This document shows, in pieces, positions 17,812 through 23,487 of a stretch of DNA of 28,644 nucleotides. The stretch is taken from positions 1 to 28,644 of the IMG/VR virus record IMGVR_UViG_3300017987_000283; one strand, 5' to 3'. The position numbers and the translations under genes were made by a program. This DNA comes from a virus. The first letter of the stretch is position 1. Each line of letters begins with the position of its first letter. The notes under the pieces are model-generated. The model worked only from the letters and a program-made list of their open reading frames with translations. It did not search any database and was not told where the DNA came from.

Positions 17812-17836
17812 AAAAAAGGCATCCAAAGCGAATGCC
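17812..17836 (-). terminator. Outer leader terminator of the late operon
   Basis: On the minus strand GGCATTC pairs with GGATGCC (one G-U pair, 5-nt loop), followed by six U residues. It starts only about 20 nt after the expected start of the promoter at 17864-17893. The downstream 15 bp are identical to the flank of the terminator before terS. Confidence 0.8.
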
Positions 17837-17863
17837 TTGCACACCTATCTGATCTTGATTTTA

Positions 17864-17893
17864 TCTATACCACAATCGTAGCTAGCTTGTCAA
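17864..17893 (-). promoter_or_regulatory. Probable late promoter
   Basis: On the minus strand a perfect -35 box TTGACA (17893-17888) is followed by an 18-bp spacer and TATAGA (17869-17864). It points toward the late operon but is followed within 80 bp by two terminators, like lambda pR' and tR'. Confidence 0.65.
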
Positions 17894-17974
17894 GCGAGTG
17901 GGATTATAAACGTTTTTTGATCGTAAATCAGGGGTTAAGGTGGGATTTTTTACCAATTGTTTATTTTTACCCCC

Positions 17975-18003
17975 TTGACAGATGTATTTTTGTCTGTTAT
18001 TAT
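17975..18003 (+). promoter_or_regulatory. Sigma70-type promoter of the moron unit
   Basis: TTGACA (17975-17980), 17-bp spacer, TATTAT (17998-18003). ACAGA and TCTGT form an inverted repeat across the spacer, possibly an operator. The first start codon is 28 bp past the -10 box. Confidence 0.75.
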
Positions 18004-18030
18004 GTGAGTATCAAAGTTAGGAGGGAAACA

Positions 18031-18555
18031 ATGGACTATACCACACAGATATCGGGAGAAATTACCATCGGGGATATCATGGATTTAATCCACGGAAATC
18101 AAATAGAGCCGTGCGACGAGTTCACCTCAGCAGCAGGATCAGACTGTGGCAGGGTGGAAGTTTTCGAGATAGGGAGTAAGTACCTTATTAAGTATGGTGA
18201 TAATGGTGAAACTAACTACGAGATAATGGACGAGTACGGCCCAAACCTTGGTGAGTGGTTAGAGTATGATGATGTAGAGGGTATCTACAAGATTATACAA
18301 CAGGCCATGATCTACGGGATAGCTAACGTCGAAGCCGCATCCGAGCAGCATGATGATTGCGAGTATTACGTGTTGTATACATCCCATCTATACGGGCCAG
18401 TCGAGCATACAATCATCAGCCAAGATGATGATGGGGACGAAGCAGTATTTAGTACATTAAATGAAGCCCAAGAGTATGTTCGTACAGCCGATAGTGGGCC
18501 TATGTATTTGGGCCACAATGAGTATAGTCAGCAATACACAATTGTAGAGATTTAA
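18031..18555 (+). CDS. Acidic hypothetical protein, 174 aa, possible moron product
   Basis: The family is not recognised. The protein is strongly acidic, with many Asp/Glu/Tyr residues and a QDDDGDEA run near residue 131, and has no membrane segment. The C-terminal part (HLYGPVEHTIIS, then a helix LNEAQEYV) looks like a small alpha/beta domain found in phage hypothetical proteins. I use the ATG at 18031, which has AGGAGGG at proper spacing right after the promoter. An upstream in-frame start would lie before the promoter. Its acidity permits a DNA-mimic role, but that is speculative. Confidence 0.75.
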   Translation: MDYTTQISGEITIGDIMDLIHGNQIEPCDEFTSAAGSDCGRVEVFEIGSKYLIKYGDNGETNYEIMDEYGPNLGEWLEYDDVEGIYKIIQQAMIYGIANVEAASEQHDDCEYYVLYTSHLYGPVEHTIISQDDDGDEAVFSTLNEAQEYVRTADSGPMYLGHNEYSQQYTIVEI

Positions 18556-18577
18556 CTTATCCTTTAGGAGATTAATC

Positions 18578-18730
18578 ATGAAATGCCCACATTGCGGAGC
18601 GAAAGCTCATAAAGTCACCAAGCGACTGACTAAAGCAGGATTAATACAGGTCTATCGATGCACTAACCTGGACGTCGATGACAAACACCCCCGGCACTTT
18701 AGTGTTCCGGTTGAAAATAACCCGGATTAA
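18578..18730 (+). CDS. Small zinc-finger protein, 50 aa
   Basis: It starts MKCPHCGAKAHKVTKR with a CxxC knuckle, followed by YRCTN near residue 26 and His residues (KHPRH) near 36-40 that could complete a metal site. The layout recalls the Ogr/Delta and Com type small zinc regulators of phages, but the fourth Cys of those families is missing, so assignment is tentative. The ATG has TTTAGGAG at 8 nt. It lies in the promoter-terminator unit between two hypothetical genes. Confidence 0.6.
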   Translation: MKCPHCGAKAHKVTKRLTKAGLIQVYRCTNLDVDDKHPRHFSVPVENNPD

Positions 18731-18746
18731 CCAGGAAAAGGAAGGA

Positions 18747-19088
18747 ATGATGGAACATACACCTGGACCGTGGCACGTAACCAATGACCAATATAGTTCA
18801 GCTTTATTTGGGAATCACATAGGATTTACTATCAAATCATGGGATGGTCGCTTGCTAAGGGATGTCTGCAACATCACTTTAAACAATGCTGTTGGCATTC
18901 CTGAAGCAGAAAGGAAAGCCAACGCTCAGTTCATCGTCCGTGCCTGCAACTGCCATGATGAATTACTGGAGGCTTGCAGGTTGACGCTTGATATTCTCGA
19001 CAACATAACAACCGACAACTTCTCCAAAGGTGGTGACAAACCGGCCAGAGAAGCCCTAGAACAAGCTATCGCCAAAGCAAAGGCCTAA
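18747..19088 (+). CDS. HTPGPW-type phage protein, 113 aa
   Basis: The motif EHTPGPWHV at the N-terminus, then strand-rich sequence and the C-terminal helical pattern KANAQFIVRACNCHDELLEAC, are widespread in small phage proteins whose function is unknown. ATGs at 18747 and 18750 are both possible. An AAGGAAGG site precedes them. A longer in-frame version from 18678 would overlap the zinc-finger gene. It is the last gene of the unit, 20 bp before a strong terminator. Confidence 0.75.
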   Translation: MMEHTPGPWHVTNDQYSSALFGNHIGFTIKSWDGRLLRDVCNITLNNAVGIPEAERKANAQFIVRACNCHDELLEACRLTLDILDNITTDNFSKGGDKPAREALEQAIAKAKA

Positions 19089-19104
19089 CCCCTCGCATCC
19101 TACC

Positions 19105-19251
19105 TTACGGGGCATCCTTCGGGGTGCCCCTTTTAATTCCGCACAGCCCAACAAATAACAGCAGGCCGCCGATTGCTACTACATCCCACAAGGGATGACA
19201 GATGCCGAAGATTATGAGGATCGGGCCTATTAGGAGAAGGGGGGTGGTCAC
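19105..19251 (-). CDS. Small two-helix membrane protein, 48 aa
   Basis: The GTG start overlaps the stop of the upstream membrane gene (GTGA), implying translational coupling. Two hydrophobic helices are clear: residues ~4-17 (PLLLIGPILIIFGI) and ~23-38 (DVVAIGGLLLFVGL), followed by a basic tail. Its 3' end lies inside the opposite-strand terminator hairpin. It is the last gene of the repressor-integrase-membrane protein cluster. Function is unknown. A superinfection-exclusion or envelope role is possible from context only. Confidence 0.6.
   Translation of the reverse strand: MTTPLLLIGPILIIFGICHPLWDVVAIGGLLLFVGLCGIKRGTPKDAP
19109..19134 (+). terminator. UUCG-tetraloop intrinsic terminator of the moron unit
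   Basis: A 9-bp stem (19109-19117 with 19122-19130, one G-U pair) closed by C(UUCG)G is followed by UUUUAAUU. It ends the plus-strand unit that begins at the 17975 promoter. Confidence 0.92.
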
Positions 19252-19634
19252 ACTCGACTCGCTATAAAATGGGTGACATAGTATCCAAGACTGCCTATTG
19301 CTATGCTAATCACACTACCGATGATGAAATCAAAGGCATTCCCCCAAGGGTCCAGCGCCATGAATATTGATGTCGCAACACCGTACCCCATGAGTCCAAG
19401 CCAGGGTATGAGGCATTGCATCTCCAGACTCATAGTCCCCTCGCCAGTTATCCTGTTTGCAATGGCATAGGTGATCGTGAATCCCAAAGCTCCACCAGCT
19501 CCTAGTATAGCTATCGCCATCACCATTCCGCTTATGTCTCCCGATGAACCCGAAAGAGCAGCACCAATAATCCCTACACCAAGCAACAGAACTATAAAAA
19601 GCCACGGTATTGCACATTTCCATTCCAAGCTCAT
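19248..19634 (-). CDS. Internally duplicated four-helix membrane protein, 128 aa
   Basis: Two homologous halves each start MSLE-x-x-C-x-IPWL (residues 1 and ~67) and each contain two hydrophobic helices (~10-27, 37-60, 74-93, 103-124), so the gene probably arose by tandem duplication. The second MSLE is itself preceded by GAGGGGACT and might be an internal start. I use the ATG at 19634, which follows the leader GGGGGTAGAGGGG, identical to that of the upstream membrane gene. No holin, toxin or known exclusion family is recognised. Confidence 0.7.
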   Translation of the reverse strand: MSLEWKCAIPWLFIVLLLGVGIIGAALSGSSGDISGMVMAIAILGAGGALGFTITYAIANRITGEGTMSLEMQCLIPWLGLMGYGVATSIFMALDPWGNAFDFIIGSVISIAIGSLGYYVTHFIASRV

Positions 19635-19639
19635 CCCCT

Positions 19640-19975
19640 CTACCCCCACTGTTTAGCTTGCATTGTTCGTGATACCAGTTCAACATTTCGGTTTTCAAGT
19701 ACCAGTAATCCAAGCACCCCAAATGGTGCCAAGGCTAGCAACAACCATGCAAGATTACGCTCTTTCTTTTTGAGATGCCAAGTCCCCATAATAAGCACAG
19801 ATATGCAGTACCCTATCCACGCTATAAATCTCCCATTATCCACTGCCCACTGCCCAACAGTAAAAGCAAAAATGGCAAGTAACAGTATGGACACACAGAA
19901 GTTTAGCCCCATGACCCCCAGTATAAGCATAGTATTCAAATGAAGTTCTGCCCAATCCGGCATTATTCTTTTCAT
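19640..19975 (-). CDS. Three-helix membrane protein, 111 aa
   Basis: Hydrophobic segments lie at residues ~15-40 (MLILGVMGLNFCVSILLLAI), ~49-65 and ~75-92, with a KKKER cytoplasmic-type loop between the last two. The ATG follows the leader GGGGGTAGAGGGG. It starts about 50 bp after integrase on the same strand and is followed by two more membrane-protein genes, so the set is probably expressed with the lysogeny genes. Function is not recognised. Confidence 0.7.
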   Translation of the reverse strand: MKRIMPDWAELHLNTMLILGVMGLNFCVSILLLAIFAFTVGQWAVDNGRFIAWIGYCISVLIMGTWHLKKKERNLAWLLLALAPFGVLGLLVLENRNVELVSRTMQAKQWG

Positions 19976-20025
19976 CCCCTCTACCCCCTTGAATTGTGAT
20001 AATCTAACGATGCAGTTAGTTGATT

Positions 20026-20916
20026 TTACCGATTTGCGCCTAACAGGTCAAGTCGGTCAGCCGGGCTTAACTCCTGCATAGTCTTGTTAGTTAATTGATT
20101 CATCACTTTGCGCCCGTACACATTTTTGATCTGTGACATATCCGCATGACCCAGGATAAATTGTAGCTGCCAGCCTCGTTCCGGTCCACCAACGGTTAGA
20201 AATTCACATGAATAAGCGGAGCGAAACAGATGCACTTTACGTCTTCGAACCCCACTGGCGACGCACAGCTTTTGAACCATGCTATAAATCCCGCTTCGCG
20301 TCAGTTTGCACCCTCTCCGACTGACAAAGAAATACTCATTATCCGACCGGGCCTTTTCATACCTCTTTAGCGCATCATGGGTCCTGTCTCCCCATGATAA
20401 TCGTTTTCTCTTTCCATACTTCTCAGTCACCATAACCTGCCGATTTTCGAAGTCCATGTCCCCCGCTTTAATATTACACATTGCGGTTGTGCGAATTCCA
20501 GTATCATATAGGAACAGGACAATTGCTGTGTTTCGTATCGATAGTTCATCCTGATTCGGTTCCAAATAACAAAGCATCTTCGCCACCTCGGATGGCGTAA
20601 ATGGGTCCTCCTCACATGGTGTGGCTTTTGGCTTCTTGATATTCGCACACGGATTGGCCGATATATACCCTTGGGCATAAGCCCACGAAAACATTGAGGC
20701 TAAACAACGAACATCGCCTTCAATAGTGTTTGAAGACTTCCCTTGCTGCCTTCGATAATCCATGTAATCATAGATTATGTCCTCTCTAACGGGTCGGTTG
20801 CGAACACCGGTTGTAAGTAACCATTGCTTGAATATCTCAAGTTTTTGCGCGTGCCATTCTATTGTTCTTGCTTTGTCGCCCTTCGCTTTCAAATACTCAA
20901 GATACAATCCAAGCAT
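20026..20916 (-). CDS. int: Tyrosine recombinase (phage integrase), 296 aa
   Basis: It catalyses site-specific recombination between attP and the host tRNA-Lys attachment site. The core-binding domain covers residues ~1-100 (LYLEYLKAKGDKARTIEWH onward). The catalytic domain has all active-site residues in order: R142 (DTGIRTTAM), K169 (KYGKRKRL), H229 and R232 (HLFRSAYS), H257 (LGHADMS) and nucleophile Y267 (NVYGRKV). I prefer the ATG at 20916 because GGAG lies 7 nt upstream and the length suits XerC/D-like phage integrases. A TTG at 21033, overlapping the repressor stop, would add 39 residues but has no ribosome site. Confidence 0.92.
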   Translation of the reverse strand: MLGLYLEYLKAKGDKARTIEWHAQKLEIFKQWLLTTGVRNRPVREDIIYDYMDYRRQQGKSSNTIEGDVRCLASMFSWAYAQGYISANPCANIKKPKATPCEEDPFTPSEVAKMLCYLEPNQDELSIRNTAIVLFLYDTGIRTTAMCNIKAGDMDFENRQVMVTEKYGKRKRLSWGDRTHDALKRYEKARSDNEYFFVSRRGCKLTRSGIYSMVQKLCVASGVRRRKVHLFRSAYSCEFLTVGGPERGWQLQFILGHADMSQIKNVYGRKVMNQLTNKTMQELSPADRLDLLGANR

Positions 20917-21034
20917 TTCCGATCTCCATTGGTTTCTGCAAAACTGCGCCTGCACACGTTGCCGGATCACCTTCGCCCCCTTTGCAATAGATAAGAGTCC
21001 TATAGAATACAGGAAATCACAAAGGGGTGTCAAA

Positions 21035-21460
21035 CTATGAAAGTAAGTTGGCGAAGTTGAGGGCTAACGGAGCCGGACTTTTAATCCGGGTGTCGAGGGT
21101 TCGAGCCCCTCCCGACTCACCAGTTTTCCTCGATGAGCCGTTCTGTTTACCACTATTTTGAGCTACCGACCTTGGTCTAAAACCCGATATTGTTTCATCT
21201 AAAGATTCTTGCCCAAGGAAATACTCTATCCTCTGCTTCGTGACAGCCGATGACGCTTCAAGCATTGACCACGTGACCTCTTTAACATAACCCTTAGTCC
21301 ACGACCAAACAGTCTTACCAGTTAAACCACCTTCCTTATAACCCACTTCTCCAAATTTCTGTCCAGCCTCTTCATAACTAAGCCCGGCCACCATTAATGC
21401 CAGGTCAAGCTTCAAACCAAACCGGCGCGGCGTTAACTTTATACGGTTTTGAGTAACCAC
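21035..21460 (-). CDS. XRE-type repressor with attP inside its 3' end, 141 aa
   Basis: Residues ~17-83 fit a helix-turn-helix of the XRE/CI kind (LALMVAGLSYEEAGQKFG, then LTGKTVWSWTKG, then a helix ending IEYFLG). There is no peptidase domain, and residues ~84-112 are a polar linker. Residues ~113-129 (GESGGARTLDTRIKS) are the antisense translation of the tRNA-Lys fragment, and the last 12 (PLALNFANLLS) lie beyond it. The GTG start has a perfect AAAGGAGGTGAT ribosome site. The gene diverges from the early operon at paired operator-promoters, and integrase follows at once. A repressor role is inferred from fold and position. Confidence 0.75.
   Translation of the reverse strand: MVTQNRIKLTPRRFGLKLDLALMVAGLSYEEAGQKFGEVGYKEGGLTGKTVWSWTKGYVKEVTWSMLEASSAVTKQRIEYFLGQESLDETISGFRPRSVAQNSGKQNGSSRKTGESGGARTLDTRIKSPAPLALNFANLLS
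21073..21122 (+). other. attP: attP core: 3' half of a tRNA-Lys(TTT) gene
   Basis: From the anticodon stem onward the fragment is a perfect tRNA: stem CCGGA/TCCGG with loop CTTTTAA (anticodon TTT), a 5-nt variable loop, T-arm GAGGG-TTCGAGC-CCCTC, acceptor strand CCGACTC, discriminator A and encoded CCA. Upstream bases do not form a D-arm, so no functional tRNA is present. Lying about 150 bp from integrase, it is the expected phage copy of a tRNA attachment site. The identity core could extend a few bases further left. Confidence 0.85.
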
Positions 21461-21501
21461 TTTATCACCTCCTTTCGCCTCCGCGCTTTACTGTAGACAT
21501 G

Positions 21502-21530
21502 ATTTTACCATGTGGGTGCTGTGTTGTCAA
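21502..21530 (-). promoter_or_regulatory. Repressor promoter
   Basis: On the minus strand TTGACA (21530-21525), 17-bp spacer, TAAAAT (21507-21502), with the GTG start 42 bp downstream. Its -35 box lies inside the left arm of the operator inverted repeat. Confidence 0.8.
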
Positions 21531-21575
21531 CATTTGTAAGATTTTGGTGTTGACAAGGCCAAAATAGTATGGTAA
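21505..21575. repeat. Nested inverted repeats centred on 21540 (operator)
   Basis: TTGTCAACA (21524-21532) is mirrored by TGTTGACAA (21548-21556). TTACCAT (21505-21511) is mirrored by ATGGTAA (21569-21575). Both pairs share the same centre, 21540, and overlap respectively the -35 and -10 elements of both divergent promoters. Confidence 0.85.
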
Positions 21576-21578
21576 TAT
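21550..21578 (+). promoter_or_regulatory. Early (lytic) promoter
   Basis: TTGACA (21550-21555), 17-bp spacer, TAATAT (21573-21578), 40 bp before the first early start codon. It is arranged as the mirror image of the repressor promoter. Confidence 0.85.
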
Positions 21579-21618
21579 ATTGGCGTGGAAGAGGTAAAGA
21601 TTTTACGGAGCCTGTAAC

Positions 21619-21801
21619 ATGCCGAAGTCAGTTGAAGAGATAGTCAAGGCCAATTTCCCGGATGAATGCGAGACGTTAGGAGACGCGGCAAAGATGATCG
21701 CCAGGTCACTAGCTCGGACCAAGAGCATACCGAAATCTGCTGGAGAGTTGGGGCTTTCCCGGTCTGGACTGTGGAAGTATCTCAACTATCAAAAGGTATA
21801 G
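21619..21801 (+). CDS. Small helix-turn-helix protein, 60 aa (Cro-like position)
   Basis: This is the first early gene, divergent from the repressor. The C-terminal half (IPKSAGELGLSRSGLWKYLNYQKV, residues ~37-60, split here as IPKSAGELGLS and RSGLWKYLNYQ) has the pattern of a helix-turn-helix recognition unit. The N-terminal half is a short helical segment. GGAG lies 9 nt before the ATG. By position it could act as Cro, an early regulator or an excisionase. The sequence alone does not choose between these. Confidence 0.7.
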   Translation: MPKSVEEIVKANFPDECETLGDAAKMIARSLARTKSIPKSAGELGLSRSGLWKYLNYQKV

Positions 21802-21811
21802 GAGGGAACCC

Positions 21812-21970
21812 ATGACAACCACCACCAAACCAAAGACCTGCGTTCACCACTGGGTAATAGACCCGCCTAACGGTCGCTACTCCGAGGGCGTGTGTCAGAA
21901 GTGCGGGCAAGTCAGGGAGTTCGACAACTTCCCCGATACATCTCAATGGCCTGATAAGGATGGTGAATGA
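21812..21970 (+). CDS. Small zinc-binding protein, 52 aa
   Basis: The frame starts MTTTTKPKTCVHHWVIDPPN and has C10/H12/H13 and C28-x2-C31 (CQKCG), the spacing of a small zinc ribbon of the kind often seen as short phage proteins. GGAGGG lies 5 nt before the ATG, and the stop overlaps the next ATG, so expression is coupled. No specific function is recognised. Confidence 0.7.
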   Translation: MTTTTKPKTCVHHWVIDPPNGRYSEGVCQKCGQVREFDNFPDTSQWPDKDGE

Positions 21971-22185
21971 TGAAGATTATCCGATTCAAAAGCAAAGATG
22001 ATTACAACAAAGCTCTTGCATTTTTCAAGCGTGAAGCTGGCCTTACCGAAGCGGTAGGCCCAAGAGTAGGAGTGGTTTTCTCGCCCATCGTTCGGGTGAA
22101 ACTCACTGGCCGATACGTCCCACGCTTGGGATGCCTCGATTACTACGGAGAAGAGGTCAAGATTACCGGGAGCTATTTGAATTGA
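21967..22185 (+). CDS. Hypothetical early protein, 72 aa
   Basis: The protein is basic, with an N-terminal alpha/beta pattern (MKIIRFKSKDDYNKALAFFK) and a strand-rich Val/Gly C-terminal half. It overlaps the upstream zinc protein by 4 bp. ATGs at 21967 and 21970 are both possible. The family is not recognised. Confidence 0.6.
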   Translation: MMKIIRFKSKDDYNKALAFFKREAGLTEAVGPRVGVVFSPIVRVKLTGRYVPRLGCLDYYGEEVKITGSYLN

Positions 22186-22199
22186 AAGGAGGAAAGGTT

Positions 22200-22277
22200 T
22201 TGAGGGAAATCGAACTGAGGCTGATAGCAGCACTCGACAGGATAAACAGATTCTTAGCCGAGATTGAGGGGAAATAA
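22200..22277 (+). CDS. Possible 25-aa amphipathic helical peptide
   Basis: A TTG start right after a strong AAGGAGGAAAGG site opens a short frame, MREIELRLIAALDRINRFLA then EIEGK. The pattern of Leu/Ile with Glu/Arg is an amphipathic helix. The ribosome site supports translation, but the size and TTG start make this uncertain. Confidence 0.4.
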   Translation: MREIELRLIAALDRINRFLAEIEGK

Positions 22278-22317
22278 GGAAAGCCCCCTCACGCCGAAAC
22301 GAAAGGAGGACTAACCC

Positions 22318-22623
22318 ATGACAGTAACTATTATACCACAAGTGGAAGTAGAAATGCCAACTTGGGAAGAACTAGTCCACGGAGTGAACGAACGAAGGGC
22401 CTACTACTGGCAAAAGGTCATCGACGAAACCTGCGAGGCCGAATGTGGTGGACGATGCGCCTACCCTCATTGCGAGACGATTAAAGAGCGTTTCGAGGAA
22501 ATGATAGAGGACCACACCTGCCAGCATTGTGGTAGGCTCATAGGCCCAAATGATGACCGGTTTAACGTCCCCGGTGTTGGGATATTCTGCAATCGAGATC
22601 ATGCTGAAAATGGGGTGCTGTGA
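22318..22623 (+). CDS. Cys-rich zinc-binding early protein, 101 aa
   Basis: Two clusters can be seen: C-E-A-E-C-G-G-R-C with CAYPHC near residues 38-52, and a second CQHCG knuckle near 68 with a later FCNRDH near 89, as in LIM- or RING-like or HNH-like zinc folds. No catalytic HNH residues are evident. The ATG has AAAGGAGGA at 8 nt. The stop overlaps the next start (TGATG). A DNA- or protein-binding role is plausible but not shown. Confidence 0.65.
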   Translation: MTVTIIPQVEVEMPTWEELVHGVNERRAYYWQKVIDETCEAECGGRCAYPHCETIKERFEEMIEDHTCQHCGRLIGPNDDRFNVPGVGIFCNRDHAENGVL

Positions 22624-22748
22624 TGGACTTTGTATTTGGCATATTCCAAGACCTTTTGAAAAGAGAGCCGATCAATGAGACGCAGACCGACCAAGAGATT
22701 GAGGAAGAACAAATCGGGAGAGAACAAATAAGAGATAGGGGGCAATGA
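22623..22748 (+). CDS. Small Glu/Gln-rich protein, 41 aa
   Basis: MDFVFGIFQDLLKREPINET is followed by a highly charged helix rich in Glu, Gln and Arg. The N-terminal ~12 residues are hydrophobic and amphipathic. The start overlaps the upstream stop and the stop overlaps the next ATG (ATGATG), so it fits the operon exactly. Function unknown. Confidence 0.55.
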   Translation: MDFVFGIFQDLLKREPINETQTDQEIEEEQIGREQIRDRGQ

Positions 22749-23197
22749 TGGATGAAGAAGTAAAAGATGTGAACTTTGTAATCGATACCATATTCAGGAA
22801 CATCTACAAAGGCGACAGGGGGAACACGGTTTGGTACAAAATCTCCACCACCAATGGTGTGAGCTATGCGGTGTGGGAATCCGAGGACGTTAACCGGATA
22901 GACGTGGCGGGTGACCCCCAAGCCCCCCAAATCCTCAAAGGGGCAACCATATCCGGCAAATGTACCGTGGATGGCAAGGGCAGGAACAAGTTGGAAGGCG
23001 TCCAGGTACAGGCCACAGGCCACGACTTCGACGAGAGTGGGGGCATTAGGGAAACCCACCAAGACGGGCAGGCAAGGGGGAATGCAAGAACGAACCTGAC
23101 CAAGCTGGTTTGCGAGTCAACTGTAATGGACGAGGAAACTCGCCGAGATTTGACCCACCGCCTGATTGCAGCGTTTGAAGACATTGCAGGGATTTGA
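22745..23197 (+). CDS. Hypothetical early protein, possibly nucleic-acid binding, 150 aa
   Basis: It has no recognised motif. The first ~90 residues are strand-rich with Tyr/Trp (NTVWYKISTTNGVSYAVW) and a Gly/Lys segment (KCTVDGKGRNKLEGVQVQATG), which could form an OB-like fold. The remainder is polar and helical, ending in IAAFEDIAGI. Its place upstream of a NinB-like and an HNH gene suggests a recombination or replication role, inferred from context only. Confidence 0.6.
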   Translation: MMDEEVKDVNFVIDTIFRNIYKGDRGNTVWYKISTTNGVSYAVWESEDVNRIDVAGDPQAPQILKGATISGKCTVDGKGRNKLEGVQVQATGHDFDESGGIRETHQDGQARGNARTNLTKLVCESTVMDEETRRDLTHRLIAAFEDIAGI

Positions 23198-23204
23198 TTT
23201 TCAT

Positions 23205-23303
23205 GGGGGAGTGCAGGATATACAAAGGTTCCTAATATGCTGATGACAAGCCCAAGGGGCTTAGGCAGAAAGGTCTCCCGGCAAATCCCTGCCTCCCCCA
23301 CCA
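23205..23303 (+). ncRNA. Candidate structured RNA, unknown class
   Basis: The gap between two genes folds into a long closing helix: GGGGGAG with CTCCCCC, then GCAGG with CCTGC (one bulge) and AT with AT, 14 bp in total (23205-23219 with 23285-23299). It is followed by ACCA. Inside are CCTAA/TTAGG (23231-23235 with 23261-23265) and GCCC/GGGC around an AAG loop, or the alternative AAGCCC/GGGCTT. It is not a canonical tRNA, since no T-arm or anticodon arm fits. Confidence 0.45.
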
Positions 23304-23328
23304 AATAAGATTAGAGGATTGATCTTAA

Positions 23329-23487
23329 ATGAAGCTGGTTGCAAACTTAGTATTTGCCCCGATATGCGGAACCATCACTGGTTATTTATTTGGGAATGCG
23401 CCCATAGAATTTGGACTAGTGGCTACCGTGATTATACTGAGCGCATGGTCAATAATGGCGCATTGCTCACCGAGAAAGGATTCTTAG
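23329..23487 (+). CDS. Small two-helix membrane protein, 52 aa
   Basis: MKLVANLVFAPICGTITGYL starts a hydrophobic helix (residues ~3-21). A second follows at ~29-45 (FGLVATVIILSAWSIMA), then a basic end (HCSPRKDS). The stop abuts the next ATG. A longer frame in another register at 23319 is a shadow. The ribosome site is AGAGGA about 10 nt upstream. A holin-like or stress role is possible, but nothing confirms it. Confidence 0.6.
   Translation: MKLVANLVFAPICGTITGYLFGNAPIEFGLVATVIILSAWSIMAHCSPRKDS

Larger units (their letters stand above)
17670..18030. other. 361-bp gene-free control region
   Basis: This stretch separates the late operon from the divergent moron unit. It holds two minus-strand terminators, one minus-strand promoter and one plus-strand promoter, each listed separately. 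Open frames here are shadows. About 110 bp between the inner terminator and the winged-helix start contain no clear promoter. Confidence 0.75.

Noticed and set aside
17887-18030. N-terminal extension of the acidic protein
   Set aside because: It would start upstream of the promoter, and its sequence is unlike the rest; the ATG at 18031 has a strong ribosome site.
21040-21122. Intact tRNA-Lys gene
   Set aside because: From the anticodon stem to CCA it is perfect, but the upstream bases give no D-arm and an acceptor strand with a mismatch, so it is an attachment-site fragment.
21487-21600. Integrated prophage end in this window
   Set aside because: Repressor and integrase are still on both sides of an unsplit attachment core, so this is the unintegrated arrangement.
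23205-23303. tRNA, tmRNA or hammerhead ribozyme
   Set aside because: Acceptor-like helix and ACCA are present but no T-arm or anticodon arm folds. CUGAUGA (23240-23246) and GAAA (23268-23271) occur, but the bases beside them do not pair as hammerhead stem II, and no cleavage site fits.
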